From positions 33,272,289-33,336,288 of the forward strand of contig NC_054869.1 of the NCBI RefSeq assembly GCF_018320785.1: 64,000 nt of DNA. The letters run 5' to 3'. The stretch is from Cheilinus undulatus. Taxonomy: Eukaryota > Chordata > Actinopteri > Labriformes > Labridae. How positions within the stretch are numbered: the first letter of the stretch is position 1; each line of letters starts with the position of its first letter. Shown here in pieces: positions 17,633 through 28,827 of this stretch. A program made the position numbers and the translations under genes. The notes below the pieces were generated by a model. It ran no database searches and was not told where the DNA came from. It worked only from the letters and a program-made list of their open reading frames with translations.

Positions 17633-18433
17633 GTATGTATTTATTTGTTTAAGAATATTACATTTCAGAGGGGTTATGGGGTTGAACGTTTCTTTGATTA
17701 CTTTTTTAGCTGAAGGTGTGAAACCTATCTTAACAGCTAGATGCTTAAAGTGTTGCCTTGTGATAACCAGGAGGTAACATGAATGTTACTGCCTGTAAAG
17801 AATATTTTTTGCTTGTTTCAGGACTAAATGATCCAGGTGGCACAGTTCAATGAAGCGGACCTGTGTAGAAACAGTAGGCCTACCTTAAGCTAATGGATAC
17901 CAAATTACTGCACGTGATCAGCAGCAGATGTAGGCCATATCTCAGTTTGTGTCGATCATGACATAATGTATATATCGTTGTTAAGGCTTTGCAGAGGAAC
18001 ATTTGCCTGACTTTAGTGAGCTGAAAGTCTGAACAGCCAGTGCTATATTAAGCCCAAGAGTTACGCGTGGACCACCCCTAGCCTCATGTTGAACCCATGG
18101 AGGATTAAGATAAACAGGGCTTTATGATGCAAAAAAAAAAAAAAAATAGATCACAGGAAAGTATTGAAACATTATTTTGTTGAATACATTATGCCTAAAA
18201 ATACTTGGTAGACCTTTGCAGGAAAGTATAAGAATATCTTGTTTTAAAAGTTGCAATGAGCTGAGTTTATTGTGTTCTAACTTGAACTGTTTGCTGTGTT
18301 TTCTGTTTGGCAAGTAATATGCAGTTTTACTGTTTCCAAACATTTTGAAATGAGAAAATACTAAAGCCCACTATTATATTCTCTCAATCTTTTTTGCTAC
18401 CAGTTCCAACCTGATCATCTCTGCAGTTCAGAA

Positions 18434-19921
18434 ATGAAGCTGAATGTGATTGCTCTGGTGAGTCTGTCACTTCTTGTGATTAATATCCATTTGTCCCTGG
18501 CAAGGAAAGGGAGAGGTGGAGGGTTTGGTGGAAAACTTAATCTCTTTAAGAAGACCCCAAAACTAACCATTAAACAACCAAAACAACCCAAACAAAGCAG
18601 CAACATCCCTCAGCGACCAGGGAGCTACCCGAATCAAGGAAGCTACCCAAACCAAGGAAACTACCCTCAGCAACCAGCCAGACCAGGGGGCTACCCAAAC
18701 CAAGGAAGCTACCCTCAGCAACCAGCCAGACCAGGGGGCTTCCCAAACCAAGGAAGCTACCCTCAGCAACCAGGCAGACCAGGAGGGTACCCAAACCAAG
18801 GAGGATACCCAAATCAAGGATACCCAAGCTACCCTAACCAAGGAGGATACCCTCAGCAGCCAGGAAGACCATGGGGGTACCCCAACCAAGGAAGCTACCC
18901 TAATCAGGGAGGTTATCCCCAACAGCCTGGCTATCCAGTTGGGGGGTATCCAGCTGGAAGTTACCCAGCACAGGGCTATCCTTACGGAGGAAGTTTTGGC
19001 AGTTACGGTGGTTATCCAGGTGGATACATGAACTACAACCCAAACAACAGAATCGCAAGTCCACACTATGGTGGGAGCTTTGGATATGGGGGGCATGGTG
19101 TTCGGGGTGGCTCTCCCTTTTCCCACTCAGTTCAGCAGATGGGGTATTATCCCAAGGATCAATCCAAGGGGTTTGGGCGCAGTGCGATGATGGCAGCAGC
19201 TGGAGGTGCAATGGCAGGAATGGCCTTGGGCTATGGTTTAGGAAGATTCCCCCGACCTCACTTCCACTTTCACAGCCCCCAAGAGGAGTGCTATTACAAC
19301 TACTACATGTACAGAAGGTATGGTACCAAGTCTACAGATACAAATGACTATGCCAGAGACTATAAGTACAACAAACCTCCTACAACCTATGATAGCTTCA
19401 TGGACTCCTGCATGAAGAGAACAGACTTGCTGCCTGCAGAGAAACCAAAAACCGAATCAGCTCCCACTCCCACTACAACCACAACCGTATCAGATACTTC
19501 TATTACTACATTGAATGCTACTGCTGCTGGCACCAACAGTAACGCAACTCAAAACAACACTTCTGCAGACAACTCCACCACCTCTGCACTTCCAACTCCC
19601 CATCTAAATAAGTCAGAGGCAACCTCTGTTCCTGTAGCTGCACAGGCTATCAGAGACACAGCTACTTTTGATGATGATGATGATGATGATACAGTCAGCA
19701 TTACTGAGATTGGCTACCCTGCGCTGATCAATCAGCTGAAGGTCAGGAGATGTGTGGAGCTGTACATGGCTTACTCTGACAAGTACTTAAAGAAAACGAC
19801 TGAGCCCAGTCCCACTGATGGAGTGCAGGGACAGAAGATAGGCTCTCAAGGGCTTTTAGCTGTGGTCATCAGCACTGTTTTCATGCTGCTAAATAGTAAC
19901 ATACTGTTTCTACTGCACTGA
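18434..19921 (+). CDS. Similar-to-prion protein, long form (stPrP-type, 495 aa)
   Basis: A GPI-anchored cell-surface member of the prion family, in a single coding exon that opens 7 nt before the ATG. Residues 1-23 are a signal peptide ([15 protein letters not shown]...LSLA). A basic Gly-rich start [10 protein letters not shown] follows, then about residues 55-185 of YPNQG/YPQQP repeats and a GY-rich stretch. Residues 250-270 are the hydrophobic prion core ([20 protein letters not shown]). The globular part has [11 protein letters not shown], Cys326 (DSCMKR) and Cys440 ([10 protein letters not shown]), the likely disulfide, separated by a long Thr/Asn-rich insert with several N-glycosylation sequons (NAT, NNT, NST, NKS) and an eight-Asp run. 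A hydrophobic GPI signal ends the protein. It has an additional cysteine, Cys286 (QEECYY), which the paralog at 23899 lacks. AATAAA sites lie at 19935 and 19956. Confidence 0.93.
   Translation: MKLNVIALVSLSLLVINIHLSLARKGRGGGFGGKLNLFKKTPKLTIKQPKQPKQSSNIPQRPGSYPNQGSYPNQGNYPQQPARPGGYPNQGSYPQQPARPGGFPNQGSYPQQPGRPGGYPNQGGYPNQGYPSYPNQGGYPQQPGRPWGYPNQGSYPNQGGYPQQPGYPVGGYPAGSYPAQGYPYGGSFGSYGGYPGGYMNYNPNNRIASPHYGGSFGYGGHGVRGGSPFSHSVQQMGYYPKDQSKGFGRSAMMAAAGGAMAGMALGYGLGRFPRPHFHFHSPQEECYYNYYMYRRYGTKSTDTNDYARDYKYNKPPTTYDSFMDSCMKRTDLLPAEKPKTESAPTPTTTTTVSDTSITTLNATAAGTNSNATQNNTSADNSTTSALPTPHLNKSEATSVPVAAQAIRDTATFDDDDDDDTVSITEIGYPALINQLKVRRCVELYMAYSDKYLKKTTEPSPTDGVQGQKIGSQGLLAVVISTVFMLLNSNILFLLH
18661..18804 (+). 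repeat. 48-bp (16-codon) tandem repeat within the prion coding exon
   Basis: Three near-identical 48-bp units at 18661-18708, 18709-18756 and 18757-18804 each encode a 16-residue YPQQP-(A/G)RPGG-(Y/F)PNQGG/S unit. Looser copies flank the array. High DNA identity implies recent expansion or homogenisation. It is the fish counterpart in position, but not in sequence, of the mammalian PrP octarepeats. Confidence 0.85.
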
Positions 19922-19934
19922 CACCTTTATTGGC

Positions 19935-19961
19935 AATAAAAGGGATGAAGAATGCAATAAA
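19935..19961 (+). terminator. Proximal polyadenylation signals of the first prion gene
   Basis: Two AATAAA hexamers at 19935-19940 and 19956-19961 lie 14-40 nt after the stop codon. A further doubled signal, AAATAAATAAA, is at about 21430-21440, so a longer 3' UTR of about 1.5 kb is possible. Which is used cannot be told from sequence. Confidence 0.5.
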
Positions 19962-22900
19962 AGCATAGAGTAAAACAATGGGTAATTATTATGTAAGGAG
20001 GAATCGGTCATTGGCACTGTACTAATGTCAACATGCTAAACAGCAGTATGCCAATGCCTTCATTGGTATTGAAAGTGATGCTAAAATATACATTGCAGGT
20101 ACAGCAAACTAAATACTAGTGAGCCTGGAACCGAATATGTTAAGAAGCCTAGCCTAATGGATAATTCAACCGCTTTTCTCCCTCATTATGAGAAATTTAT
20201 CCATGAAACTGAAACATGAGTTTACTGTTTAGTAAACACACCATATGAAGTGCTGTTTTCAACAAACAAGGTTCTTTCATTCAAAACAAGAACCAATCCA
20301 CGCATGGCAGTGGGCCTGGTCTCTGCTGGACCTGGAAAATGCCTAATTGTGCCACAACGTTACATCAGGGGTTGGTGGAAAGTCAGTGAGTTGAGCTTGG
20401 GCAGTTTAACTCATAACTGCTAGCAAAGGATAACCATAGTCCATCACAAGTAAGCCAAACAAAACACGAATGAGAAGGGCAGCTCCCAGTAGCAGATTAC
20501 ACTGCCCTTATGAAGCGGTCTTTAACATTCAGTGTTTCCATGGTAATGACGAATAAGTTGTGGCTGTCACACCTCAGCCACTTTAACAATACACGTCCAA
20601 TTACAGTTATGAACATTAAGAATTCCTCTGGTTTTAATAACTTTTGGAAATATTTGAAGTAACGTAAGACCTCAACTAAAAATATATGTAACATAGGAAT
20701 TCTCTCTTTTTAAATTCATACATTTCAGTGAAAAAATTCTACATGTTGGAACTTTATTTTACTGATCTTTTGGAGTTCAATATTGTGCCATCATCCCTTT
20801 TATTTTCTGTTGTAAAATAATTTGTTAAGCAAGTAAATTGACCAGATCTATTATAGGATATATACTGAATAGGCCTTGAGTGTAGCCTTGCCTAAAATTT
20901 CCATTCAGTGCTAATTAGCATTATATTTGTATTTTTTTTTTTTCCATTTGTTGCAGATATTTCCTCCAATAGGTTGGCACTGTTTTAAGTTTGTGGCAAA
21001 GCTGCTTTGTTTCATTGTGTCTAACATGTGGCATACTATTTTATACTACTTTTTTCCTCCCTCTCTTATTCTGTTCAGTAAAACTCAGTGTTTTCTTGCA
21101 ATGTTGAGTGATGTTGGATTTAATCATGCAAGTTTTTGTTGTTGTTATTTTCAGATAAAAATGGTGCATTCTCATCTGGTTATTGTAAAGAAAATAAAAA
21201 AAGAAAATACTCAACCATTTTTGTTCAATCTTATTTTGTTCTCCTACTGTCTGGGTGTGTCCTTACAGCTCCATGCTGCAGTGTTGCTGTCTGCATGCTT
21301 ATACACTGATACTGTATCTATTATTGTGCTCGAGTACATCATTGCCACTATTTTGTGTGACCTAGTTAGACGTTTTTTTATGTCTAGTTCATTATTTACT
21401 TGAGTTGCACTTTGGCTTCACTCCACTTGAAATAAATAAAAGTCAAATCCCATTAATTTAGTTTTTATTCTCTGACTCAAAGTAATCCTTGTGTTGGTAT
21501 GATGAGAAATATACACAGAATATTTAACATATATTTTTGGAAATCCTACAATTTGTGCAACATACAGCCCATTTATAGTTCCTCAGATTTTGGTGTTTAC
21601 AGGATTATAGAATTATTCCTGATGGGTCTTAGATGGAACATAAGTAATGACCAGTAGGTGGAGTCAGTTGTATTCACAAGTATCTTCAAAGTCTGAGCTC
21701 TCCATTGCCTAAAAGTACCCACCTTCTGCTACTTCTGTAGTCTTCTGGAGCTCAAACACGCTCAAAACTCATAATTCTTAGATATAATATTTAAAAACAA
21801 CGTGCCAATGTGAGCAACTAGTTTGTTAAGCAACCATTGTCTGCAACATGCTGCAGGACATCATTTTACAAACTAACTATATGGAGTTGGCTTTGGTTGT
21901 TGACTGAACTGAAATTGATTACTGATTAATTATTGATCTGTGTACAAAAATTATACATTATTTGATGTATTTACAACATTGGAAATGTTTCAAACTCCAA
22001 AGGCTGAGCTTGCTTATATATAGAAACACATTTCATTAACAGTTGTTGGAAATTTTCGTAGTTGCACTGTGTTCTGGGGGCTGTTGTATGCAAAACATTT
22101 GTATCTATTTGTATTTGATAATACCTTGTTAAAATTCCACATTGGCTACAATACGAGGTAAAACTAACTTGTTAAATTTAAAAAAGAAGGTAAAGCAAGT
22201 TGATGAGGATGTATGACCTCAGTTAGTCAGGTTTTTGTTTAGTTCATGATTTTTGAATACCACAGGGAAGCTGTTGATTGAGGTACAATAAGTCTGGAAA
22301 AGTCTATCGTGTTCTTTACACTTCTAGAAACACTGAAAGACAAATAAAGAATATATGCTATGTCTTTGAGTTTACATTTAAGTTTGTCATAAGTAGTTTA
22401 TCTTTGAGGGCATGCAGATATTTATCTAAGCAGTCGTAATACCACCAGGCCTCCTCAGTTAAGTGTAGAAGTCAATTTTACAAATCGACCCATTTCAATC
22501 ATTTTTATAAATGACAAGTACCATTTTATGATTAATCTACATTGTTGGGCCTGCTGTTGGAGTATGCTATTTTATTTAATTACCAAGCTTGATATATTAA
22601 AATGCTTTTATTGTGAAAAGCAGATAAGTTAATACAGTCGTTTTATTTAAGATAAATGGTAGTGGAGTGAAAGCACAGGATGTTCCTATGAAATGTAGGC
22701 TATCAGTGGATTACATTCACAAGTCAGAGGTCAAGCTAAATACTTTATATCTGCTATTCAGTTCAAATGTAGGATTCCCGTTACTTGTTCCGTTCATTAA
22801 CTATTCACAGCACCTGTTTTATTATCCATCCCTTCGCTACATCGCTTTTTTTGTTCCTATTTAGGATCAGGGCCCTTTCACTGTAGAAATTGCTGTTGTG
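19962..22900. other. Spacer or extended 3' UTR between the two prion genes
   Basis: AT-rich sequence with no recognised exon or repeat. A 158-codon open frame at 20927-21403 is rich in Phe, Cys and Leu from T-rich DNA, lacks recognisable motifs and probably is not coding; it falls before the distal AATAAA at about 21430, consistent with 3' UTR. Confidence 0.45.
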
Positions 22901-22949
22901 CTTTTATTAAACCCCGCCCTCCATCATCCGTATCCACGCAACCGTCACC

Positions 22950-23103
22950 CCTCGCGGTGTGTTACGTCATAAAAAACCCCCGTCGCATCCGTTGGTTTCT
23001 CAGCAGAAAACGTCTCATCCTGATGGCATTGACGTTCAAACGGATGGAATAACGCGGAGCAAAACACAGAACGGAAGAAGCATTCAAACGGCCACAAACT
23101 AAG
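22950..23103 (+). promoter_or_regulatory. Promoter and noncoding first exon of the second prion gene
   Basis: A CpG-enriched patch contains TACGTCA (22963-22969, a half CRE) directly followed by a TATA-like CATAAAAAA at 22968-22976. Transcription would begin near 23000. The exon ends at CTAAG|GTGAGG (23103/23104). The coding exon's acceptor CTCCCACAG ends at 23891, giving an intron of about 0.8 kb. Confidence 0.6.
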
Positions 23104-23898
23104 GTGAGGTTCTTCTAACTACCTGGACATTTATCATTTTAACATTAAATTTAACCTACATCGTCCCTCTTCGTGTTAAAACCGTAAGATAAAGCTCACT
23201 GGCTCATAAATAATTACACGGCCTGGTTAATTTAGCCCGACTAGCGCCATCTTTTAGGGAATGAGGCTGGGGAAGCTTGAAGACAAAAAAATTAGAAATA
23301 CAGAATTGACAGTACAAGGTCAGCAATGTACGTCTACGTTAGCCTGTTTATTAATAAACAAGGTGAGTTTGCCGGCCGTGTTAGGAACTATCTTCCAACA
23401 TTTGTAAGGTGTAAGATGTTGTAGCATTATGTGCATGATCATGTACCTCGAGGTGCCCTGTCTTTGCCACACCTGTTTTCTGTTTACCTGCTTTGGCTGT
23501 CTTGCTTCAATACAGAAGGGCCTGACTTTAAACGACAGGTGTTAATTTGTATGTGCAAATTAAGCTGAAATGAGTTTATACTAAAATGTTTTGCTGAAAC
23601 ATAAAGGTTGGATAGCCCTTTTTTAAATGAGACAAGACTTTAAGGATTAATGGTTAAATGTTAATGTTGATCTTTGAACACTGATATTTTCTGATAATAC
23701 ATAGTCATGCCATGATTTTAAGTTGTTAAATACAGGGGTCTACGACTGGTAGTGTCATAGGGGCATTCATTATTTTCATACAAAATTACAAAAGCAACTG
23801 AAAATACTGTCTTTTATGGTAATGTGTTGTTAAACATAAGTATTTCCTTTTTTTCTTCAACTTTTATCAGCTTCTTTATTTCCTCCCACAGGACAAAG

Positions 23899-25089
23899 AT
23901 GAAGCTGGTGTCCCCAGTTTTCTTCATTCTACTTCTTTTGTTTTGTGTCCATTTTTCCTTGGCAAAAAGGGGGGGAGGCGGCGGCTTTGGAAAAGGCTTC
24001 GGTTCAAGGAAGACTTCTTGGTTTGGCAAAAGCAACACTCAAAGTAAAACAAGCACAGGTCAGAAGGGCTCTGTCTCTCAGGGTGGATACCCTAAACAGC
24101 CTGGGCAACCAAATCCAGGAGATTACCCCCGTCAGCCTGGCAGAGGAGGCAACAATAATCAATATCCAGTACAGGGCTCCCCATACGGAGGGGGTTATGG
24201 CGGTCATGGAGGTTATGGTGGTCATGGAGGTTATGGCAGTTATGGAGGCTATGGTGGTTATGGTGGTTATGGAGGTTACCCAGGTGGATTTATAAACCAC
24301 AACCCAAACAACAGAATCCTGAGCCCACGCTACGGTGGCAGCATGGGCTACTTGGGCAACAGAGCTACAGGTGGCTCTCCCTTTTCACACTCGGTTAACC
24401 AGATGGGCTATTACCCCAACGATAGATCCAGAGGGTTTGGACGCAGTGCGGTGATGGCAGCAGCAGGAGGCGCCATGGCTGGAATGGCCCTAGGCTATGG
24501 TTTAGGAAGATTCCCCCGACCTCACTTCTACTTTCACAACCAACAGGAGGAGTACTACTACAACCACTACATGTACAGAAGATATGGTACCAAGTCTGCT
24601 GGTACTAATGACTACCAGTACAGAGACAACAAATACATCCCACCACCTGATTCCTATGACAGCTACATGGACTCCTGCATGAAAAGAGCAGACATACTTC
24701 CTGGAGGGAATCCAAAACCAAAGAACCAACCAGCTCCCACTCCAGATGCTAACAGGGTGGACAACACAACAGAAACAAACTACACTGCATCAGAAAACTC
24801 GTCAAACATTCCACCTTCGCCTCAAAGTCCTATGAATCAGGTGGATTCCAATCCTGCAGATGATGATGATACAGTGAGCATCACTGAGATTGGCTACCCT
24901 GCACTGATTGAGCAGATAAAGGCCAGAAGATGCTTGGAGCGCTACATGATTTACTCCGAAACATACATGACCAGACAGACAGCTGATGGGGTGCAGTCGC
25001 TGGAGATGGGCTTGAGAGGGTTTTTAGCTGTGTTCACAGGTACTTTGCTGATGCTACTAAATAGCAACATGCTAATGATTCTGCACTGA
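23899..25089 (+). CDS. Similar-to-prion protein, short form (stPrP-type, 396 aa)
   Basis: A tandem paralog of the gene at 18434, same strand and exon layout. An upstream in-frame ATG at 23824 lies in the intron's pyrimidine tract, so I start at 23899, 7 nt after the acceptor, exactly as in its neighbour. It has a signal peptide (MKLVSPVFFILLLLF...SLA), KRGGGGGFGKGFG, a short proline-repeat region, then an array of GGYGGHGGYGG. The hydrophobic core at residues 183-203 ([20 protein letters not shown]) differs from its paralog at one residue. Cys260 (DSCMKR) and Cys345 (RRCLERYMIY) form the likely disulfide, with sequons NTT, NYT and NSS between. The shared [17 protein letters not shown] precedes Cys345. 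A GPI-type hydrophobic tail ends it. The repeat region is much shorter than in the first gene. Confidence 0.93.
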   Translation: MKLVSPVFFILLLLFCVHFSLAKRGGGGGFGKGFGSRKTSWFGKSNTQSKTSTGQKGSVSQGGYPKQPGQPNPGDYPRQPGRGGNNNQYPVQGSPYGGGYGGHGGYGGHGGYGSYGGYGGYGGYGGYPGGFINHNPNNRILSPRYGGSMGYLGNRATGGSPFSHSVNQMGYYPNDRSRGFGRSAVMAAAGGAMAGMALGYGLGRFPRPHFYFHNQQEEYYYNHYMYRRYGTKSAGTNDYQYRDNKYIPPPDSYDSYMDSCMKRADILPGGNPKPKNQPAPTPDANRVDNTTETNYTASENSSNIPPSPQSPMNQVDSNPADDDDTVSITEIGYPALIEQIKARRCLERYMIYSETYMTRQTADGVQSLEMGLRGFLAVFTGTLLMLLNSNMLMILH

Positions 25090-25716
25090 AGCCTTTGATA
25101 GCTGTGAAAGTGATTAAGAATGTGACAACAGAAATGAGGTAATTGACAGGAAATGATAAAGGAGAGAGGAACATCTCACCTTTAAAGGACTCTTATATTT
25201 ACCATAATAACAGGACGGCCAATTTTCTCTCAGTAAAGCTAAGCTGGGAGCTCAAATGCTGTTGCAATGTCTTACTGCTGTTGTTCCAGCGTCAGGAAAG
25301 AGTTACACAAAGAGCATCAACTATGAGTTAAATGGAAGGACTGCATAATGAACTATGAATCAGACTTTGAGAGCATTAATCCATTAATTGCAATTTAGGA
25401 CCATAATTAGTGCATCATTTAAAAAAAATTCATATTTAATCTTATGCTTTATTGTCACTTTCGGCACACTTTGATTAAGACTGCAGCCACAGAGATGTAA
25501 AATTGGTACATCATTGCTCCTTAGTGTCTCATTTAACTTTTAAAAACCTCAAAGACAGCTCAGTGAAAATCTCATTTATCTGCCCCATTTGTCATCAAAC
25601 ATTAAGCTTTTTACTTTTCCTCTACATTCCTTTTAAAGCCATTACAAGTTCCTTTTTCCATGGTTATGTTCATGTCATAATCTTTGATTAACCCAAAGTT
25701 CTTCATTGTCTTTCAA

Positions 25717-25722
25717 AATAAA
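25717..25722 (+). terminator. Candidate polyadenylation signal of the second prion gene
   Basis: AATAAA about 630 nt after the stop codon, in TTTCAAAATAAAAGCAGG. Another plus-strand AATAAA lies at 28598-28603, so a longer transcript cannot be excluded. Confidence 0.4.
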
Positions 25723-28700
25723 AGCAGGTCTGTATCCAAACAGGAAGTGAATTGCCCTTTAATAGAGTACAAAATCCAAAATGAAGCAAAAACTGTTTTA
25801 AATGGAAAATAGTGGGATTTTGAAATGGTGAGATAAATTGCAAATAACTACAGAAATCCTCAGATTAAACTAGACAAAAAAGTTTTATACATTTGACAGT
25901 CATGGTTATAAATGATTTAAACTGATAAGATTTGAATTAAGGTAACCATGCCTAAATTGAAGTATAGAAGTATAGAACAAGGGAAATGGTGGCACCATGG
26001 AGATGTGAGGTTCATCTTAATTAGTAAAGCAGAATGTTTTAAGTAACCAAAATATCCCTGCATGTAGAAAGTTTTCACTCCTTTTGACCAATTAGAGAAA
26101 AGCATTTTATGCAGTGTTTTTTCATGGTGCTGCCTCTCGTGTTGGATTGTATCTGAATAGACTCACGGATCAAAATAACTTCTGTTAATCTTTAAAGAGG
26201 GACAAAAATGTGTGAAAATGTGTCGGAGCATTGTGATTACTTGATAACCAAGGCCAACACCCTAAAACTTACAGTGTAAAATAACCACAGTGGCATCAAG
26301 TGGTGAAATTGTCAAGTCCATGAGATACGTTTTTTTCAAAGATATATATTTTTGGGCTTTTTATGCACCTGCTGATAGAAGAGGACGATGGGTAGAATTG
26401 GAAACAGGGGCGAGAGCGCTGGGGAGAGACATGTTGGAAAGGAGTCACAGGCCAGACCCGAACTAGGCCGCCCGTGCGTATGGGGTGAGACCCAACCACT
26501 TGGTCATCGGGGCCCCTGTCATGAGATAGATTAATGTTAGTTTATTGTTGGATGACTAAAATTAGTCCACCCATGGAAAGCAAAAGCTTGAGTCCCAAGA
26601 ACATCCTCATGCATTTTTGAGTGATGTAATCTGTCAGAACCTTTCAAAATGATACATCGGGACAACAGGATTTACAGAAGACTTTACACTTAATAGGAGC
26701 TGGGTATTTTATTTTAGCTGTAACTTAATCCTATAATGAACTATCAGCTTTTGCAACACCTTAAATGTGAGGAAATTTCATTGTAAGGTAGACTAGAACT
26801 TATGATAAATTAGACTACAGTTGAACTTGTGCATAACTGGTGGAGATATTCATGTTTTCACTCTGATTTTTTTGTGTTTAGTCTTAGATCAGCCATTAAG
26901 TATTGAGGGTATGATGATAATTTTTCAGAGACTGTCTGCTTGCACCACTTAAAACCTTAAACAGTATAATGACACTACATACAACAGCATTTGAGTGGCC
27001 AACTGTGAGCTACCGTTAGAAGAAAATGGCTGCTGTGTGAAAATATTCAATTGTATGTATTTTTACTTCATTACTTTATCTTTATATGCCCACACTTCAT
27101 TCTTATATGTGCTTATCAGCCGCCACAGACTGTTTTACTGAAGCAGAGTTATGGGCATGGTCAGAACAGAGATGCACAGTGTTGAAATTAAATGCCTGTG
27201 AAAGATGGAGTGCCCATTAACATTATGCTGTAATGTTTTGATCGAATGAGGAGCCTGACCCATTAGTTGCCTTTCAGATTCAATTGAAGATGCCCTCTAA
27301 CCAGATAGGTGCTGTGTGTTTGTTTAAGCGTTGTGTGTTTGTTCAGGGAAACTGGCACAGTTCTGTGGTTTCAGTCCCTCTATTGTCTGCATCTGTTTGG
27401 TGTCAGAGCCAGCACAGTCTGTCATTATGCTGATCTGTTTAAACTGCTTTGCACTGATGGGCACTTTGTTACAGTGTGATAATATCATATCCACTCCAGT
27501 TTATGTTGAAGGGCTGTCTCATTCAAACACATACAGGAGTCATAAAACAGTGAACTATAATGCAAAACAAACAATAACTCCACTAATACTCTTATGTATC
27601 TTCTATCACATCACTACTTTAGACTAACAGGTTTTACACTACAAGTAATTTGAGATTAGTATCTGTATCAAATCAAATCTACTAATTCCTGCATATTTAG
27701 GCTTTATTAAGTGTATATCTTACAAAGCATTTGAGCTAAAGAAACTCAAACCTAAAAACTCCATATCTGCCAATCTATTTGAATAAACAGACTATAATAA
27801 TCATGCTTCAGTCCTAACACTTCTTACATTTCCTCATTTAAATCAGTGCAAAGCAAAGTACAGCTTTTCAGGGTCTTCATGTAATTTGTCCTTAATTTCA
27901 CTTGTATATACATGTTTGTATTTACTGCCATTCTTTGTACAGTATGATTTATATTTTCTGATATCTTTTATATATTTGCCTCGATCCTCTCTTTTATTCT
28001 GTCTCCCTCTACTCTTCCCTGGCTATGATTGCAGAAGTGCTCTTACTACATAAACCCTCCTGAAGTACTGATTTGAAGCAGAAACAATCTTTAGAACCTC
28101 CTCAATGTTTTTCTGCATTTGTCAAGATTTAACCAAATCACAGAAGCTGGTGGTGGCACAGTATACTCTCTAGAGCCTAATTAATTAAAGAGATTTCATG
28201 ATAAGACACACTTTCTTCAATAAGTGACATTTCGTATCCTACACTTCTTTAGACTGTTTTCAAGTGAAGATTGAGGTTATCAACTTGATATACCAAATAA
28301 GATTTAAAAGCCAACCCTTCTCTGGTATGAATCGTGTCTGTGCTCAGCAATAACACAAATCCCCTCTGGATTTATCCTTTTAGCTTGCAGTCATGACCAC
28401 ATTTTACTCTCAACCACATCTGTACCATTACAACAAAGCCTTTTTGTGGATCGATTACATAACAATCTCTGACCACAAGTGGAAAAAAACCCTACAGTGT
28501 ACCTTTCATGTGGTTTTATATGCAAAGTTCATCATGTCAGCTTTTGAATGTATTTGAATGTGTATCACTTAAACACATTTGAATTCTTGTCTTGTAAAAT
28601 AAATGTACAAACTTAAGACATTTTTATTTGGTGATGTCTTTATTTCTCACAGTATCACATATAGTTGAAAAAACATTTGACTAAATAAGCATTTTAAAGA

Positions 28701-28820
28701 GGACTGATAAACAGTGATTTAATAGTCAATACCAGAGTGTAGTTAACATGTAGCATTTTTGTGGTGACCTGATCTTAAATATTAAGACTGAAACCACGTA
28801 GTATGAACTTTAAACAGGGA
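25723..28820. other. Intergenic stretch between the second prion gene and the Tc1-like cluster
   Basis: Apart from the SINE at 26341-26520, this stretch shows no exon, RNA gene or repeat I recognise. It is AT-rich single-copy-looking DNA. Confidence 0.4.
26341..26520 (-). mobile_element. Teleost tRNA-type SINE, reverse orientation
   Basis: Plus-strand reading is TTTTTGGGCTTTTTATGC ... GGACGATGGGTAGAATTGG ... GGGGAGAGACATGTTGGAAA ... CCGAACTAGGCCGCCCGTGC, ending GGGGCCCCTGTCA. This is the reverse complement of a common fish SINE whose tail reads AAAGGCAAAAAGCCC and whose head is tRNA-like. A second reverse copy is at 52165-52330 and forward copies at 40990-41320. Confidence 0.7.
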
Positions 28821-28827
28821 CGGATTT

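Noticed and set aside
18563-19126. Long minus-strand open frame (187 codons) opposite the prion repeats
   Set aside because: It is the antisense reading of the in-frame repeats, with repetitive Trp/Val/Leu content and no family motif.
20927-21403. 158-codon open frame downstream of the long prion gene
   Set aside because: Composition follows T-rich DNA (Phe, Cys, Leu), with no motif or splice partner; more likely 3' UTR or spacer.
23824-23898. Upstream in-frame ATG extending the short prion protein by 25 residues
   Set aside because: The extension is a Phe/Ser-rich translation of the intron's pyrimidine tract and lies before the CCCACAG acceptor; the internal ATG gives a proper signal peptide.
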